Shown here: piece after piece, positions 34,614 to 43,598 of the stretch
Layout of the letters: the number at the start of each line of letters is the position of its first letter
Position numbering within the stretch: the first letter of the stretch is position 1
Origin: Gammaproteobacteria bacterium
Lineage (GTDB): Bacteria > Pseudomonadota > Gammaproteobacteria > Pseudomonadales > Pseudohongiellaceae
DNA length: 44,464 nucleotides
Reading direction: 5' to 3'
Assembly: GCA_029242705.1 (NCBI GenBank)
Contig: JAQWTK010000065.1
Coordinates: 1-44,464, forward strand
Made by a program: the position numbers and the translations under genes
Notes under the pieces: generated by a model
The model's database searches: none
Told to the model about the DNA's origin: nothing
The model's input: only the letters and a program-made list of their open reading frames with translations

Positions 34614-34987
34614 TTAGGACGCTCCTATGTAAATCGTCATATAGCCCTGAAAAAATCACCAGATAGCTTTAAGACATTACGAAAGTCTTTTTTTCATTAG
34701 TTAATGCAACAGGTAATGAAGATTATAGGAGTGGGCTTCGAGATACAATAAGGGCGTGGTCAGAATTGGTATAGTGTTGATGGCGCCACTTACGCTGGAT
34801 TGAATTACGGCGTTAACGATTTCTAACTTTAGCGTATTTCTGGATAAACGCAGGATGACTGATGAAAATATGATATTCTGGCGTTAAACGGATTAGAGAT
34901 TTAGTGTTAAATTTTTGTGTATTTTAGATAAAATACATTCGGATAGTAATTACGATAGGAAAAATTGGCTGAGGTTAAGCGTTACTG
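34614..34987. other. 374-nt divergent intergenic region with one palindrome
   Basis: This non-coding stretch lies between the reverse PQQ dehydrogenase gene and the forward permease gene, so it should hold both promoters. The one clear structure is a perfect palindrome at 34919-34936 (GTATTTTA-GA-TAAAATAC), about 50 nt before the permease start. It could be an operator. No RNA gene or credible ORF was seen. Confidence 0.45.
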
Positions 34988-36037
34988 ATGAAAATAGTGA
35001 ATTATCTTGCAGCTGTTATTTTTGTTGTTCTGATCTTTTATCTTCTAAGCATAGGCAAGGACTTATTGCTTCCCTTGGTTATTGCCATTTCGCTGTGGTA
35101 TTTGATCATTACCTTGGGTAATGCCTTCGCTCGTATTCCTATTGGCTCATTTAATTTCCCAAAGCCACTGTGTTTAATGGCAGCATTTCTAACATTTATT
35201 GCTCTAATTTGGATAGTCGCAAATTTTTTAAGTTCGACAGTAGATGATGTGTTAGATATTGCTCCTATTTACCAACAAAATTTAACGGCTAGGATAGAGT
35301 CCCTTTCCTTTATTAATGTAACAGCGTTTGAGGGACAAACATTTGGTCAAGTGATTTCTTCATGGATTGACATACCAACAATTGCGACATCGATAGCTGC
35401 CTCTCTTACCAGTATCTTGGCAAGTGGCGGTCTCATTATGATTTACTTAGGTTTTCTGTTTCTCGAACAAGGCAACTTTAGCAAAAAACTAACTGCATTA
35501 GTTGCTGATCCAGCCAAGGAAAAAGATGTCAATAAAATTATAAGCCGTATTAGAGATGATATTCAGAAGTATATAAGTATTAAGGTATTTACGAGTTCCT
35601 TGACAGGTATTTTAAGCTACGCTTTCTTGAGTGTAATGAGTGTTGATTTTGCTGGAGTTTGGAGCTTGATTATTTTTTTGCTTAATTTTATTCCTACCGT
35701 TGGTTCGATTATAGCAACAATATTCCCTGCATTAATTGCTTTAGCTCAATCTGATGGCTACAGTTTGTTCATTGTCGTATTGGGCGGTATCGGGTTAGTT
35801 CAACTTTGTATAGGCAACATCCTGGAGCCTCGACTAATGGGCTCCTCATTCAATCTCAGTCCTATTATCATTTTATTAAATCTTGCGTTATGGGGTTATA
35901 TCTGGGATATACCCGGCATGTTTCTCTGCGTGCCTTTTTTAATTATTATTACAATAATCCTTAGTCATTTCCCTCAAACTAGAGCTATCGCTGTTATGTT
36001 ATCAAGTGACGGAAGACTCCGTGCCAAGAGTGAGTAA
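34988..36037 (+). CDS. AI-2E (PerM/TqsA/YhhT) family membrane transporter
   Basis: This 349-residue protein has three hydrophobic segments at the N-terminus (about 5-24, 26-44 and 62-84). A soluble central part (about 85-140 and 165-200) is followed by a group of helices to about 330. The GSIIATIFPALIAL and VQLCIGNILEPRLMGSSFNLSP segments are diagnostic of the AI-2E/UPF0118 family. Members export small molecules or ions; AI-2 itself is shown only for TqsA. The substrate is therefore open. It precedes alaS by 132 nt with its own promoter between, so the two are probably separate units. Confidence 0.9.
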   Translation: MKIVNYLAAVIFVVLIFYLLSIGKDLLLPLVIAISLWYLIITLGNAFARIPIGSFNFPKPLCLMAAFLTFIALIWIVANFLSSTVDDVLDIAPIYQQNLTARIESLSFINVTAFEGQTFGQVISSWIDIPTIATSIAASLTSILASGGLIMIYLGFLFLEQGNFSKKLTALVADPAKEKDVNKIISRIRDDIQKYISIKVFTSSLTGILSYAFLSVMSVDFAGVWSLIIFLLNFIPTVGSIIATIFPALIALAQSDGYSLFIVVLGGIGLVQLCIGNILEPRLMGSSFNLSPIIILLNLALWGYIWDIPGMFLCVPFLIIITIILSHFPQTRAIAVMLSSDGRLRAKSE

Positions 36038-36102
36038 GCTTTAAGGTTAACTTCGATCTGTAATTAAAACTAAAAACCCTGCAATTTCAGTACAGTACGC
36101 GT

Positions 36103-36108
36103 TATAAT
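36103..36108 (+). promoter_or_regulatory. Candidate -10 box of the alaS-lysC-csrA unit
   Basis: A perfect TATAAT (36103-36108) lies 62 nt before the alaS start, in the only gap upstream. The -35 region 17 nt before is not a good match. Confidence 0.45.
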
Positions 36109-36169
36109 CCCGTGCTTTTTTATATTCAGTCTTTAGCGCTGGGATTACTAGTCGACAAACAAGGTAAAA

Positions 36170-38773
36170 ATGAAAAGCGCAGAAATTCGGCAAAAATTTT
36201 TAGATTTTTTTGCGTCTCGCGACCATGAAATTGTTGCGAGCAGTTCACTTGTGCCCGCTAATGACCCCACTCTACTTTTTACAAATGCAGGAATGGTGCA
36301 GTTTAAAGAAACTTTCCTTGGAGAGGAAAAGCGGCATTATATTCGAGCGACTAGTTCTCAGCGTTGTGTGCGAGCCGGAGGAAAACATAACGATCTAGAA
36401 AATGTTGGATACACGGCTCGGCATCATACATTCTTTGAAATGTTAGGTAATTTTTCTTTTGGGGATTATTTCAAACGCGAAGCCATCCAGTTTGCTTGGG
36501 AGTTTTTGACACAAGATCTAGGGCTGCCCCCAGAAAAGCTTTGGATCACTGTTTTTAAGGATGATGGTGAGGCGGCTTCTATCTGGCTAGATGAAATTAA
36601 AATCGACCCAGACCGATTTTCTAGATTAGGAGAAAAAGATAATTTCTGGGCTATGGGGGATACGGGGCCATGTGGTCCATGCTCAGAAATATTCTATGAC
36701 CACGGGGCAGAAGTTCAGGGAGGACCGCCAGGGAGTCCTGATGAAGATGGTGATCGGTACATCGAAATATGGAATCTTGTGTTTATGCAATTTGAACGAA
36801 AGGTGGATGGATCTATGATTCCGTTACCCAAACCCTCAGTTGATACTGGTGCTGGTTTGGAGAGGTTAGCAGCGGTTTTGCAAAAAGTGCATAGTAATTA
36901 TGAAATAGACCTCTTCCAGTCTCTGATAAGGGATATATCAAAACTAACCAAAACAAAGGATTTACATAATTCTTCTTTGAATGTCATAGCTGATCATATT
37001 CGTTCTTGTTCATTTTTAATTGTAGATGGAGTTGTTCCATCAAATGAAGGTCGAGGCTATGTTCTGCGAAGAATCATTCGCCGTGCTGTGCGTCATGGCC
37101 ATCAATTAGGCGTCAAAGATACTTTCTTTCACAAACTTACCTCTTCCTTAGCCAAGGTTATGGGTTCTGCCTACCCGGAGCTCTTAGAGAATCAGAAATT
37201 CGTTGAAAAAGTACTGAAGGATGAAGAGGAACAGTTTGCTAGAACTCTAGAAAATGGAATGGCTATTCTGCAAAAAGAAATTAGTAACCTTGAGGGCAAT
37301 ACCCTTTCTGGCGATACTGTTTTCCAATTATATGACACCTACGGTTTCCCAGTAGACCTCACTGCGGATATTGCTCGAGAACAAGATTTAGTGCTTGATA
37401 TAGATGGCTTTAATTCTGCAATGGAAGTCCAGAAAAAATCAGCGAGAGAAGCTAGTAGTTTCGGCGCTGTTGAAAAGTTAGACATTAATTCGTCGTTAAC
37501 CACAGCTTTTACTGGTTATGAACGTTTAGGTGGCAGTGGAAAAGTTGTTGGTGTGTTTAGCATGGAGGGTGAAAAGCTCGACATAATTCCAGAGAGTGAA
37601 GAGATTTTGTTGTTATTAGACAGCAGTCCATTCTATGGTGAGTCGGGTGGACAAGTAGGAGACCGGGGAGAGCTGTATAACGATAAAATAAAATTCTCCG
37701 TCTTGGACACTCAAAAACAGGGAGAAGTCCATGTCCACAGAGGTATACTAAAGCAGGGTTCATTAAAAGTTGGCGATATTATTAATTCCGAAGTTTCAGT
37801 AGAAGAAAGAAAGGCAATAACTCTTAACCATTCTGCAACCCATCTTTTACACTCAGCATTGCGAAATACTCTCGGGCATCATGTTTCTCAGAAAGGTTCG
37901 TTGGTAGAGGCAGAGAGGCTGAGATTTGATTTTTCTCATCCTGCGGCAGTAACAAAAGCTGAGCTAGAAACTATAGAAAAACAAGTAAATAGAGAAATAC
38001 TAGCTAATTCAGAAGTTAATAAAGAAGTTATGCCGATAGAGGAAGCTGAGAAAAAGGGAGCAATGGCTCTTTTTGGGGAAAGGTATGGTGACGAAGTAAG
38101 GGTAGTCTCTATGGGTGAAGATTTTTCTATAGAGTTTTGCGGCGGTTGTCATGTGAATCGGACTGGTGACATAGGATTATTTAAACTTACTAGCGAATCC
38201 GGTATTTCTTCAGGTGTTCGCAGAATTGAAGCGGTAACGGGGTATGGTGCTTTAGAGTTAATTAAGCAGGAAGAGCAGACAGTTAAACAGATTTCCGACA
38301 TTATAAAATGCTCCCCACTAAATATAGTCGACAAGGTAAAGCAGTTATATGATAGTAATCGAGTCTTAGAAAAAGAGATTGAGAGAATTAAGGTCAAACT
38401 AGCCCATAGTGCGGAAAATGATTTGTCGGATCGGGCTATAGATTTGAATGGTATTAAATTGTTAGTCGCTAATGTTGAAGGATTAAATTCGAAATCATTG
38501 CGGAATACTGTTGATCGACTAAAGAATAAATTACAAACCTCGGTCGTCGTTTTAGGAACTGTTTCGGAAAATAAGGTTAATTTGGTCGCTGGTGTGAGTA
38601 AAGATTTAACTGAAAAAGTGAAGGCTGGTGAATTAGTTAATATGGTAGCCGAGCAGGTCGGAGGCAAGGGTGGCGGCAGGGCAGATATGGCGATGGCTGG
38701 TGGTTCCGACATAGAATCTCTTCAAGGTGCATTAGATAGCGTGCAAGTTTGGGTAGAGCGGAAATTTAGTTAG
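36170..38773 (+). CDS. alaS: Alanyl-tRNA synthetase
   Basis: This 867-residue class II synthetase charges tRNA-Ala. The catalytic domain is at residues 1-240 ([33 protein letters not shown]). The editing domain has zinc-binding HxxxH (HSATHLLH) and CxxxH ([12 protein letters not shown]), which clear mischarged serine and glycine. The C-Ala domain ends with [14 protein letters not shown]. Size matches E. coli AlaS (876). An AAGGT ribosome site precedes ATG 36170. Its stop TAG overlaps the GTG start of lysC by 1 nt, so the two are translationally coupled. Confidence 0.98.
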   Translation: MKSAEIRQKFLDFFASRDHEIVASSSLVPANDPTLLFTNAGMVQFKETFLGEEKRHYIRATSSQRCVRAGGKHNDLENVGYTARHHTFFEMLGNFSFGDYFKREAIQFAWEFLTQDLGLPPEKLWITVFKDDGEAASIWLDEIKIDPDRFSRLGEKDNFWAMGDTGPCGPCSEIFYDHGAEVQGGPPGSPDEDGDRYIEIWNLVFMQFERKVDGSMIPLPKPSVDTGAGLERLAAVLQKVHSNYEIDLFQSLIRDISKLTKTKDLHNSSLNVIADHIRSCSFLIVDGVVPSNEGRGYVLRRIIRRAVRHGHQLGVKDTFFHKLTSSLAKVMGSAYPELLENQKFVEKVLKDEEEQFARTLENGMAILQKEISNLEGNTLSGDTVFQLYDTYGFPVDLTADIAREQDLVLDIDGFNSAMEVQKKSAREASSFGAVEKLDINSSLTTAFTGYERLGGSGKVVGVFSMEGEKLDIIPESEEILLLLDSSPFYGESGGQVGDRGELYNDKIKFSVLDTQKQGEVHVHRGILKQGSLKVGDIINSEVSVEERKAITLNHSATHLLHSALRNTLGHHVSQKGSLVEAERLRFDFSHPAAVTKAELETIEKQVNREILANSEVNKEVMPIEEAEKKGAMALFGERYGDEVRVVSMGEDFSIEFCGGCHVNRTGDIGLFKLTSESGISSGVRRIEAVTGYGALELIKQEEQTVKQISDIIKCSPLNIVDKVKQLYDSNRVLEKEIERIKVKLAHSAENDLSDRAIDLNGIKLLVANVEGLNSKSLRNTVDRLKNKLQTSVVVLGTVSENKVNLVAGVSKDLTEKVKAGELVNMVAEQVGGKGGGRADMAMAGGSDIESLQGALDSVQVWVERKFS

Positions 38774-40008
38774 TGGCACTTATTGTTCAAAAATATGGAG
38801 GTACTTCAGTCGGTGATATTGATCGCATAGATGCTGTCGCTGAGAAGATCGCAAAATTTCGTCAAAAGGGAGATGATCTTGTTGTTGTCGTATCTGCCAT
38901 GAGTGGAGAAACTAATCGACTAACAGCACTAGCTCATGAAATGATGGAGCGACCTACCCCTAGGGAAATGGATGTTCTTTTGTCGACGGGTGAACAAGTT
39001 ACGATTGCTTTGTTGAGTATGGCGCTCGAGAAACGTAACTGTCAGGCTCATTCATTTACGGGAAGTCAGGTAAGAATCCTCACTAATGGTGAACACACAA
39101 AGGCAAGAATTAAAGAAATTGATGAGTCTCTTATTCGAGATGAGATAAAGCGTGGGAACGTAGTAGTTGTCGCAGGCTTTCAAGGAATCGATGCGAAAGG
39201 CAATATTACAACCCTTGGAAGAGGCGGTTCTGATACTACAGCCGTAGCGTTGGCAGCAGCGTTGAAGGCAGATGAATGCCAAATATATACAGATGTAGAA
39301 GGTGTTTACACAACTGACCCTAGAGTTGTTAAAGAAGCAAAATTACTCAAGAATATTACGTTTGAGGAAATGCTTGAGCTTGCAAGTTTGGGGGCAAAAG
39401 TATTACAAATTAGAGCAGTCGAATTTGCTGGAAAATATAAGGTACCACTCAGAGTGTTATCTACGTTTAAGGAAGGGGTAGGTACCCTTATTACTTTAGA
39501 GGAAAGTTCTGATATGGAAGAGCCTGCTATTGCTGGAATCGCTTTTGAGCGAGATGAAGCGAAGTTAACTGTCGCTGGTGTTCCGGATATTCCGGGGATA
39601 GCTTATGAGGTGATCGGGCCTGTGAGTGATGCGGGTATAGAGGTAGATGTAATAGTACAGAACGCAGCTTCTAATGATTCAAATGATATTTCCTTCACTG
39701 TTAAAAGAGGGGAAAGTGATAAGGCTAAGCAAATTTTGGATTCCGTTGCACTTTCTTTAAAAGCCCGAGAAGTTGTTTTGGATACGAATGTCTGCAAAGT
39801 TTCTTTGGTTGGGGTCGGAATGCGCTCTCATGCGGGTATTGCCAGTAAAATGTTTAAAGCCCTTGCTGATGAAAATATAAACATTGAGCTTATTACCACA
39901 TCGGAAATTAAAATTTCAGTAGTCATCGAAGAAAAATATCTTGAGCTTGCGGTAAGGTCTTTGCATAACGTTTTTGAACTAAATGACCCGAATTGTGAAA
40001 ATGGTTAA
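38773..40008 (+). CDS. lysC: Aspartate kinase (monofunctional, LysC type)
   Basis: This 411-residue enzyme phosphorylates aspartate, the first step to lysine, threonine and methionine. The kinase signature VQKYGGTSVGD is at residues 5-15, and GRGGSDTTAVALAAAL binds substrate. Two C-terminal ACT domains (about 265-405) sense lysine and threonine. The start is GTG at 38773, which shares its G with the alaS stop. With hom and thrC also in the window, the route from aspartate to threonine is represented except for aspartate semialdehyde dehydrogenase and homoserine kinase. Confidence 0.97.
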   Translation: MALIVQKYGGTSVGDIDRIDAVAEKIAKFRQKGDDLVVVVSAMSGETNRLTALAHEMMERPTPREMDVLLSTGEQVTIALLSMALEKRNCQAHSFTGSQVRILTNGEHTKARIKEIDESLIRDEIKRGNVVVVAGFQGIDAKGNITTLGRGGSDTTAVALAAALKADECQIYTDVEGVYTTDPRVVKEAKLLKNITFEEMLELASLGAKVLQIRAVEFAGKYKVPLRVLSTFKEGVGTLITLEESSDMEEPAIAGIAFERDEAKLTVAGVPDIPGIAYEVIGPVSDAGIEVDVIVQNAASNDSNDISFTVKRGESDKAKQILDSVALSLKAREVVLDTNVCKVSLVGVGMRSHAGIASKMFKALADENINIELITTSEIKISVVIEEKYLELAVRSLHNVFELNDPNCENG

Positions 40009-40054
40009 ATCTGAGCGTATTTGCTTTATATCTGAATAAAATCACTTGAAAGTC

Positions 40055-40085
40055 TTGGCAATTTGTAAATATAGGTGGATACTAT
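40055..40085 (+). promoter_or_regulatory. Candidate csrA promoter
   Basis: TTGGCA (40055-40060) and TACTAT (40080-40085) are separated by 19 nt, longer than ideal, within the 145-nt gap before csrA. In relatives csrA has its own promoters in this gap. The assignment is by eye and weak. Confidence 0.3.
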
Positions 40086-40153
40086 ATGCAAGGGAAAAGA
40101 TGATGCTCGGCCCTAGCATGGGGTTACAAAGGGATGGTTAAAGGAGAAGGTCA

Positions 40154-40357
40154 ATGTTAATACTGACCCGCCGTATTGGTGAGACCCTGATGATTGGAGA
40201 CGAAGTAACGGTTACTGTTTTGGGCGTTAAGGGTAACCAAGTGAGAATTGGTGTTAACGCTCCAAAGGATATTGCAGTTCACCGTGAAGAAATTTATCAA
40301 AGGATACAAAAAGAAAGTAGTGATAATGATTCTGCTGAGGAAATTTCTAGCGATTAA
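40154..40357 (+). CDS. csrA: Carbon storage regulator CsrA
   Basis: This 67-residue RNA-binding dimer blocks or stabilises mRNAs by binding GGA motifs in loops. The family N-terminus [16 protein letters not shown] carries Arg6-Arg7, and the RNA-binding [10 protein letters not shown] (around residues 42-51) is intact. The ribosome site AAGGAGAAGG is very strong and itself contains a GGA. The gene keeps its conserved place after alaS and lysC. The C-terminal tail (about 55-67) is acidic and variable, as usual. Confidence 0.97.
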   Translation: MLILTRRIGETLMIGDEVTVTVLGVKGNQVRIGVNAPKDIAVHREEIYQRIQKESSDNDSAEEISSD

Positions 40358-40393
40358 AATAAGAGCGCTATAATTTATAAGAGATTTGATTTT

Positions 40394-40676
40394 CTATTGG
40401 TTAGCAAGATACCAATCAGAATTAAAAATTGCAGAAAAATGATCTTCGGATTGAAATGCTTTATATACGTCTTCTGCTGAAAAACCTCTGCCTTCCGAGT
40501 CCCATGCAAAAATTGTAAGAACAACGGCTTGGGTAAACATTGTCCTTTCTTGTTCAGTTCGTTCTGTTTCTTTACTTCGCTCGATTAGTTCTTGACTTAT
40601 TTTTTTTTGATTTTTCAGATAAGCTGTCGTGTTCCTTCTTGAGCAATGCTTTAAAGTTAGCATTATCGATACTCAT
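40394..40676 (-). CDS. Small hypothetical protein, apparently frameshifted at an A9 tract
   Basis: A plausible start at 40676 gives MSIDNANFKALLKKEHDSLS and then stops after 34 codons. A second frame carries a protein-like C-terminus (RTMFTQAVVLTIFAWDSEGR ... NSDWYLANQ) to the stop at 40394. The frames meet at a run of nine A on the coding strand (plus-strand T9, 40600-40608). With eight A they would join into one protein of about 93 residues. The alternative is an 89-residue ORF from ATG 40663 with a less natural N-terminus and no ribosome site. I recognise no family. It may be a sequencing error, a real mutation, or slippage. Confidence 0.55.
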
Positions 40677-40760
40677 CTATATGTCCAGCGAATTATGTTT
40701 TTGCATATTTAAATTGCTTTGAGGGCGAAATAATACTATATAAATCATATGTTTATAGTA

Positions 40761-40850
40761 TGGCGGAGGGCGAGGGATTCGAACCCTCGATAGGTTTAAC
40801 CCTATACGCCCTTAGCAGGGGCGCGCCTTCAGCCACTCGGCCAGCCCTCC
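40761..40850 (-). tRNA. tRNA-Ser (anticodon GCU)
   Basis: A complete class II tRNA on the reverse strand, 90 nt including encoded CCA. The acceptor stem GGAGGGC pairs with GCCCTCC. The anticodon stem CGCCC/GGGCG holds loop CUGCUAA with anticodon GCU (plus-strand 40814-40816), which reads AGC and AGU. A long variable arm (AUAGG/CCUAU) and TUC loop UUCGAAU are present. It lies downstream of csrA but in the opposite orientation to it. Confidence 0.96.
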
Positions 40851-40913
40851 AGATCTCAAAGTCGGCCGGATGATAACACAGCATCCTTCTTCGGCAGAAA
40901 TGTCCAGATTCGG

Positions 40914-42101
40914 TTAAATTACTCCGGTGGCAAAAAATCTATCTATTTCTTCTTTTCTGAAATCCAGTTCTTCTAGTATTTTTCGAGAGTGTTCGCCCAC
41001 GGCTGGAACAGCAGAAATCGTTGGTTCGAATTCACTATTATTGGTGGGTGGTTTAAAACTTGAAATTACCCCAAAGGGAGTTTTAGTAGGAACTATTCGA
41101 TCTAGAGCTCTGAGTTGAGGGTGCTTCCATACTTCGTCCATATTATTAACATTTGCAAAAGCAATTTTTGCGTTATTGAGTTTCTTGCTAATCTTTTCAA
41201 AAGATAGTTCTGAAAAAAAGCTTTGTATGATCCCGCGCAGTGCTTTTCTATTGAGTGATCTACTAGCGTTATCCTTAAACCTTAAATCTTCGAAAAGATC
41301 GGGTTTTTCTAAAACCGATTTGCAGAAAGATTCCCATTCTCTCTCGTTCTGTAGTCCTACTAGAACTAAATTTTCTTCCTTTGTGTGGAAGATCCCATAT
41401 GGATAAATACTTGCGTGATCGGCACCTGTTCTTTCGGGCGGAGGGGCGCCTTCATAAGCGTAGAATAGGGGAAAGCCCATCCATTCTACCATTGCTTCTA
41501 GCATTGAAATGTCAATCCGACTCCCTTTTCCTGATTTTCCGCGTTGAATGATAGCCGCCAAAATAGCTGAAAAAGCATGCATGCCTGCGGCTGTATCCGC
41601 TATTGATATACCCGATTTGACAATACTCTCTTTTGTTCCCGTGACGGATAAGAATCCGGATTCAGCTTGTATGAGCAGGTCATAAGCTTTTTTATTCTTA
41701 TAGGGTCCCGCTGGGCCGTATCCAGAAATATTACAAACAATTAGTTTCGTATAAGTATGCTTAAGTGAATCGTAGTCTAGGCCTAATTTTTCCATTGCCG
41801 AAGGTGCTAGATTTTGAACTAAAACATCTGCTTTACTCAAGAGCCTATTAATAATTTTAGACGCTTCTTCACGTTTTATATCCAAAGTTAGGCTCTGTTT
41901 TGATCGATTTGTCCATATAAAATGAGAAGATTGTCCTTTAACACGATCGTCGTAATTTCTGGCGAAATCACCAGTGTCACGTCGCTCTATCTTAATAACT
42001 TTGGCTCCAAGTTCAGCAAGTTGCCTTGTACATAAGGGTGCTGCGATGGCATGTTCGAAAGAAATGACTGTTATTCCGGCAAGTGGGGTATCTCGCATCA
42101 T
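40914..42101 (-). CDS. Family III (CaiB/BaiF) CoA-transferase
   Basis: This enzyme of about 395 residues moves CoA between carboxylic acids through an aspartyl intermediate. The fold's hallmarks are visible: PLAGITVISFEHAIAAPLCT at the start and IKIERRDTGDFAR. NISGYGPAGPY and the catalytic aspartate in SGISIADTAAG (Asp169 from this start) follow. The frame extends upstream to a TTG (42119) that would overlap the previous gene by 14 nt. ATG at 42101 (or 42098), 4 nt after that gene's stop, is preferred. Coupled to a hydratase and opposite a second hydratase and a CitE-like lyase, it probably activates a C5 dicarboxylate (mesaconate, itaconate or citramalate type) with succinyl-CoA. Exact substrate is inferred. 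Confidence 0.9.
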   Translation of the reverse strand: MMRDTPLAGITVISFEHAIAAPLCTRQLAELGAKVIKIERRDTGDFARNYDDRVKGQSSHFIWTNRSKQSLTLDIKREEASKIINRLLSKADVLVQNLAPSAMEKLGLDYDSLKHTYTKLIVCNISGYGPAGPYKNKKAYDLLIQAESGFLSVTGTKESIVKSGISIADTAAGMHAFSAILAAIIQRGKSGKGSRIDISMLEAMVEWMGFPLFYAYEGAPPPERTGADHASIYPYGIFHTKEENLVLVGLQNEREWESFCKSVLEKPDLFEDLRFKDNASRSLNRKALRGIIQSFFSELSFEKISKKLNNAKIAFANVNNMDEVWKHPQLRALDRIVPTKTPFGVISSFKPPTNNSEFEPTISAVPAVGEHSRKILEELDFRKEEIDRFFATGVI

Positions 42102-42105
42102 AGTA

Positions 42106-42963
42106 TTATTCTTCGCCAAAAATTTCCGACTGCATGCATAAGTTTCCTTTATGGTCTTCTATCCATAAAGATGCTTTATTTTCCAAATTTGCGTTTAATC
42201 CGCAAACTTTAAATGGATGTAGATCAAATACCGGATGTATAGCTTTAAAATTAAACTTCGTAATCTTAAATTTTGGTTGTTGTTCGGCGAAGGAATCTAT
42301 TAGTAATGTAGCAAGCAATGGTCCATGAACTATTAAGCCTGGATAACCTTCTTCTTTAGTCACGTACTCACGATCATAATGGATGCGATGTCCATTAAAT
42401 GTTAGTGCCGAGTATCTAAATAAAAAGACTGGATCAGGAGTTATATATCTTGAATAATCTGAATTATTCGGTGCTTTTTTGGTGGAGGGGCTTGAAGATT
42501 TTGAAGAAGGGTTATCTCTATAAACAATGTTATGCTCTTCCGACAAAGCTATTCCCGTGTCGTCGCTAATTTCATGAAGCACGCTTACGAAAGCTAATAC
42601 GCCGCTTCTTCCTTCTTTAATTTCCACATTTTTTATAATTGAATTACGTTCTACTCGTTCGCCGGCCTTTAATGGACGGATAAAATCAAACCGACTGCCA
42701 GCCCACATGCGTCTAGGAAGAGGGATAGGTGGTAGGAATTCTCCCCGTTTCGGGTGCCCATCTTTTGCAATTTTTGCTTGCGGGGCAGGTTCAAGGAAAA
42801 ATAACCAGTGCCAAAGCTCGGGAATCTTATCGCCTGGCTGAAAATTCGTTAAATTCTTGTCCATGGTTGCAGCCATGGCATTTAATGGTGAGAGTGTTAA
42901 TTCATCTGTAGTTGATTCAGACTTGCCAATCCATTTCTCATAGTCGCCAGAATTGATTTCCAT
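42106..42963 (-). CDS. HTD2-type hotdog acyl-CoA hydratase (mesaconyl-C4-CoA / itaconyl-CoA hydratase-like)
   Basis: This 285-residue double-hotdog protein resembles 3-methylfumaryl-CoA (mesaconyl-C4-CoA) hydratase and the related itaconyl-CoA hydratase. An N-terminal FAS1-like dehydratase half includes LPRRMWAGSRFDFIRPLKAG. The C-terminal catalytic hotdog has ALTFNGHRIHYDREY and GLIVHGPLLATLL. It would add water across the double bond of an unsaturated C5 acyl-CoA to give citramalyl-CoA or a related product. It is the first gene of a reverse pair with the CoA-transferase, separated from the divergent forward pair by about 135 nt that must hold both promoters. Confidence 0.83.
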   Translation of the reverse strand: MEINSGDYEKWIGKSESTTDELTLSPLNAMAATMDKNLTNFQPGDKIPELWHWLFFLEPAPQAKIAKDGHPKRGEFLPPIPLPRRMWAGSRFDFIRPLKAGERVERNSIIKNVEIKEGRSGVLAFVSVLHEISDDTGIALSEEHNIVYRDNPSSKSSSPSTKKAPNNSDYSRYITPDPVFLFRYSALTFNGHRIHYDREYVTKEEGYPGLIVHGPLLATLLIDSFAEQQPKFKITKFNFKAIHPVFDLHPFKVCGLNANLENKASLWIEDHKGNLCMQSEIFGEE

Positions 42964-43099
42964 ACTGTAATTTTTTAATAAACCCTTAATAGATTTGCCG
43001 GAAACGAGAATTTAATAGATGCAGCAATAAGTTGCTACTAAAATGAAGCCGTTTTACCATCTCGTCTTCATATCCAACAAAATAGGGTTGTTATACAAA

Positions 43100-43552
43100 A
43101 TGACAGGAAAGTACTTTGAAGAGCTAGAGGTCGGTATGGAGTTCGAACATTTGCCTCATAGAACTATCACGGAGACAGATAACTTTCTATTCACTACTAT
43201 GACTCACAATCCTCAGCCATTACATTTGGATAAAGAATTCGCAAAAACAACGCAGCATGGTCAAATAATAGTAAATAGCTTGTTTACATTAGGTCTCGTA
43301 ATTGGTTTGTCTGTTGGGGATACAACTCTGGGTACAACAATTGGAAATTTGGGTATGGATAAGACAGAATTTCCTAATCCGGTTTTTATCGGAGACACGA
43401 TCAGTGTAATTACGAAAATAGTTGATAGACGCGAATCTAAAACTAAGCCGGACCGGGGCATTGTGTGGTTTCAGCATACGGGCATTAATCAGCGTAATGA
43501 GGTTATTTGTGAATGCTTACGTAAAGGGATGATGTTGAGAAAAGGCGCTTAA
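43100..43552 (+). CDS. MaoC-family (hotdog) acyl-CoA dehydratase/hydratase
   Basis: This single-hotdog enoyl-CoA hydratase of about 150 residues has N-terminal GKYFEELEVGMEFEHLPHRT, the active-site helix HNPQPLHLDKEFA and QHGQIIVNSLF. ATG 43100 (MTGKYFEE) is the family start; the longer frame from 43043 adds 19 unrelated residues. It resembles the small MaoC proteins encoded next to citE-like genes in itaconate/leucine-type degradation loci, and also one half of the mesaconyl-C1-CoA hydratase (beta-methylmalyl-CoA dehydratase). The lyase gene follows after 46 nt. Confidence 0.87.
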   Translation: MTGKYFEELEVGMEFEHLPHRTITETDNFLFTTMTHNPQPLHLDKEFAKTTQHGQIIVNSLFTLGLVIGLSVGDTTLGTTIGNLGMDKTEFPNPVFIGDTISVITKIVDRRESKTKPDRGIVWFQHTGINQRNEVICECLRKGMMLRKGA

Positions 43553-43598
43553 TTTCAAGCATAGATATATTTAATACTAAATACTTTAAAAGAGAATT

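Noticed and set aside
34915-35121. 68-residue frame before and inside the permease gene
   Set aside because: It overlaps the permease start out of frame and is cysteine-rich without any motif, so it is a chance frame.
38149-38712. 187-residue reverse frame inside alaS
   Set aside because: It lies entirely inside the clear alaS coding sequence and is rich in Ser/Pro/Thr, as expected for an antisense shadow.
40761-40850. tRNA-Ser as integration site for the acyl-CoA gene cluster
   Set aside because: The cluster lies on the 5' side of the tRNA; no integrase or direct repeat of the tRNA 3' end was seen.
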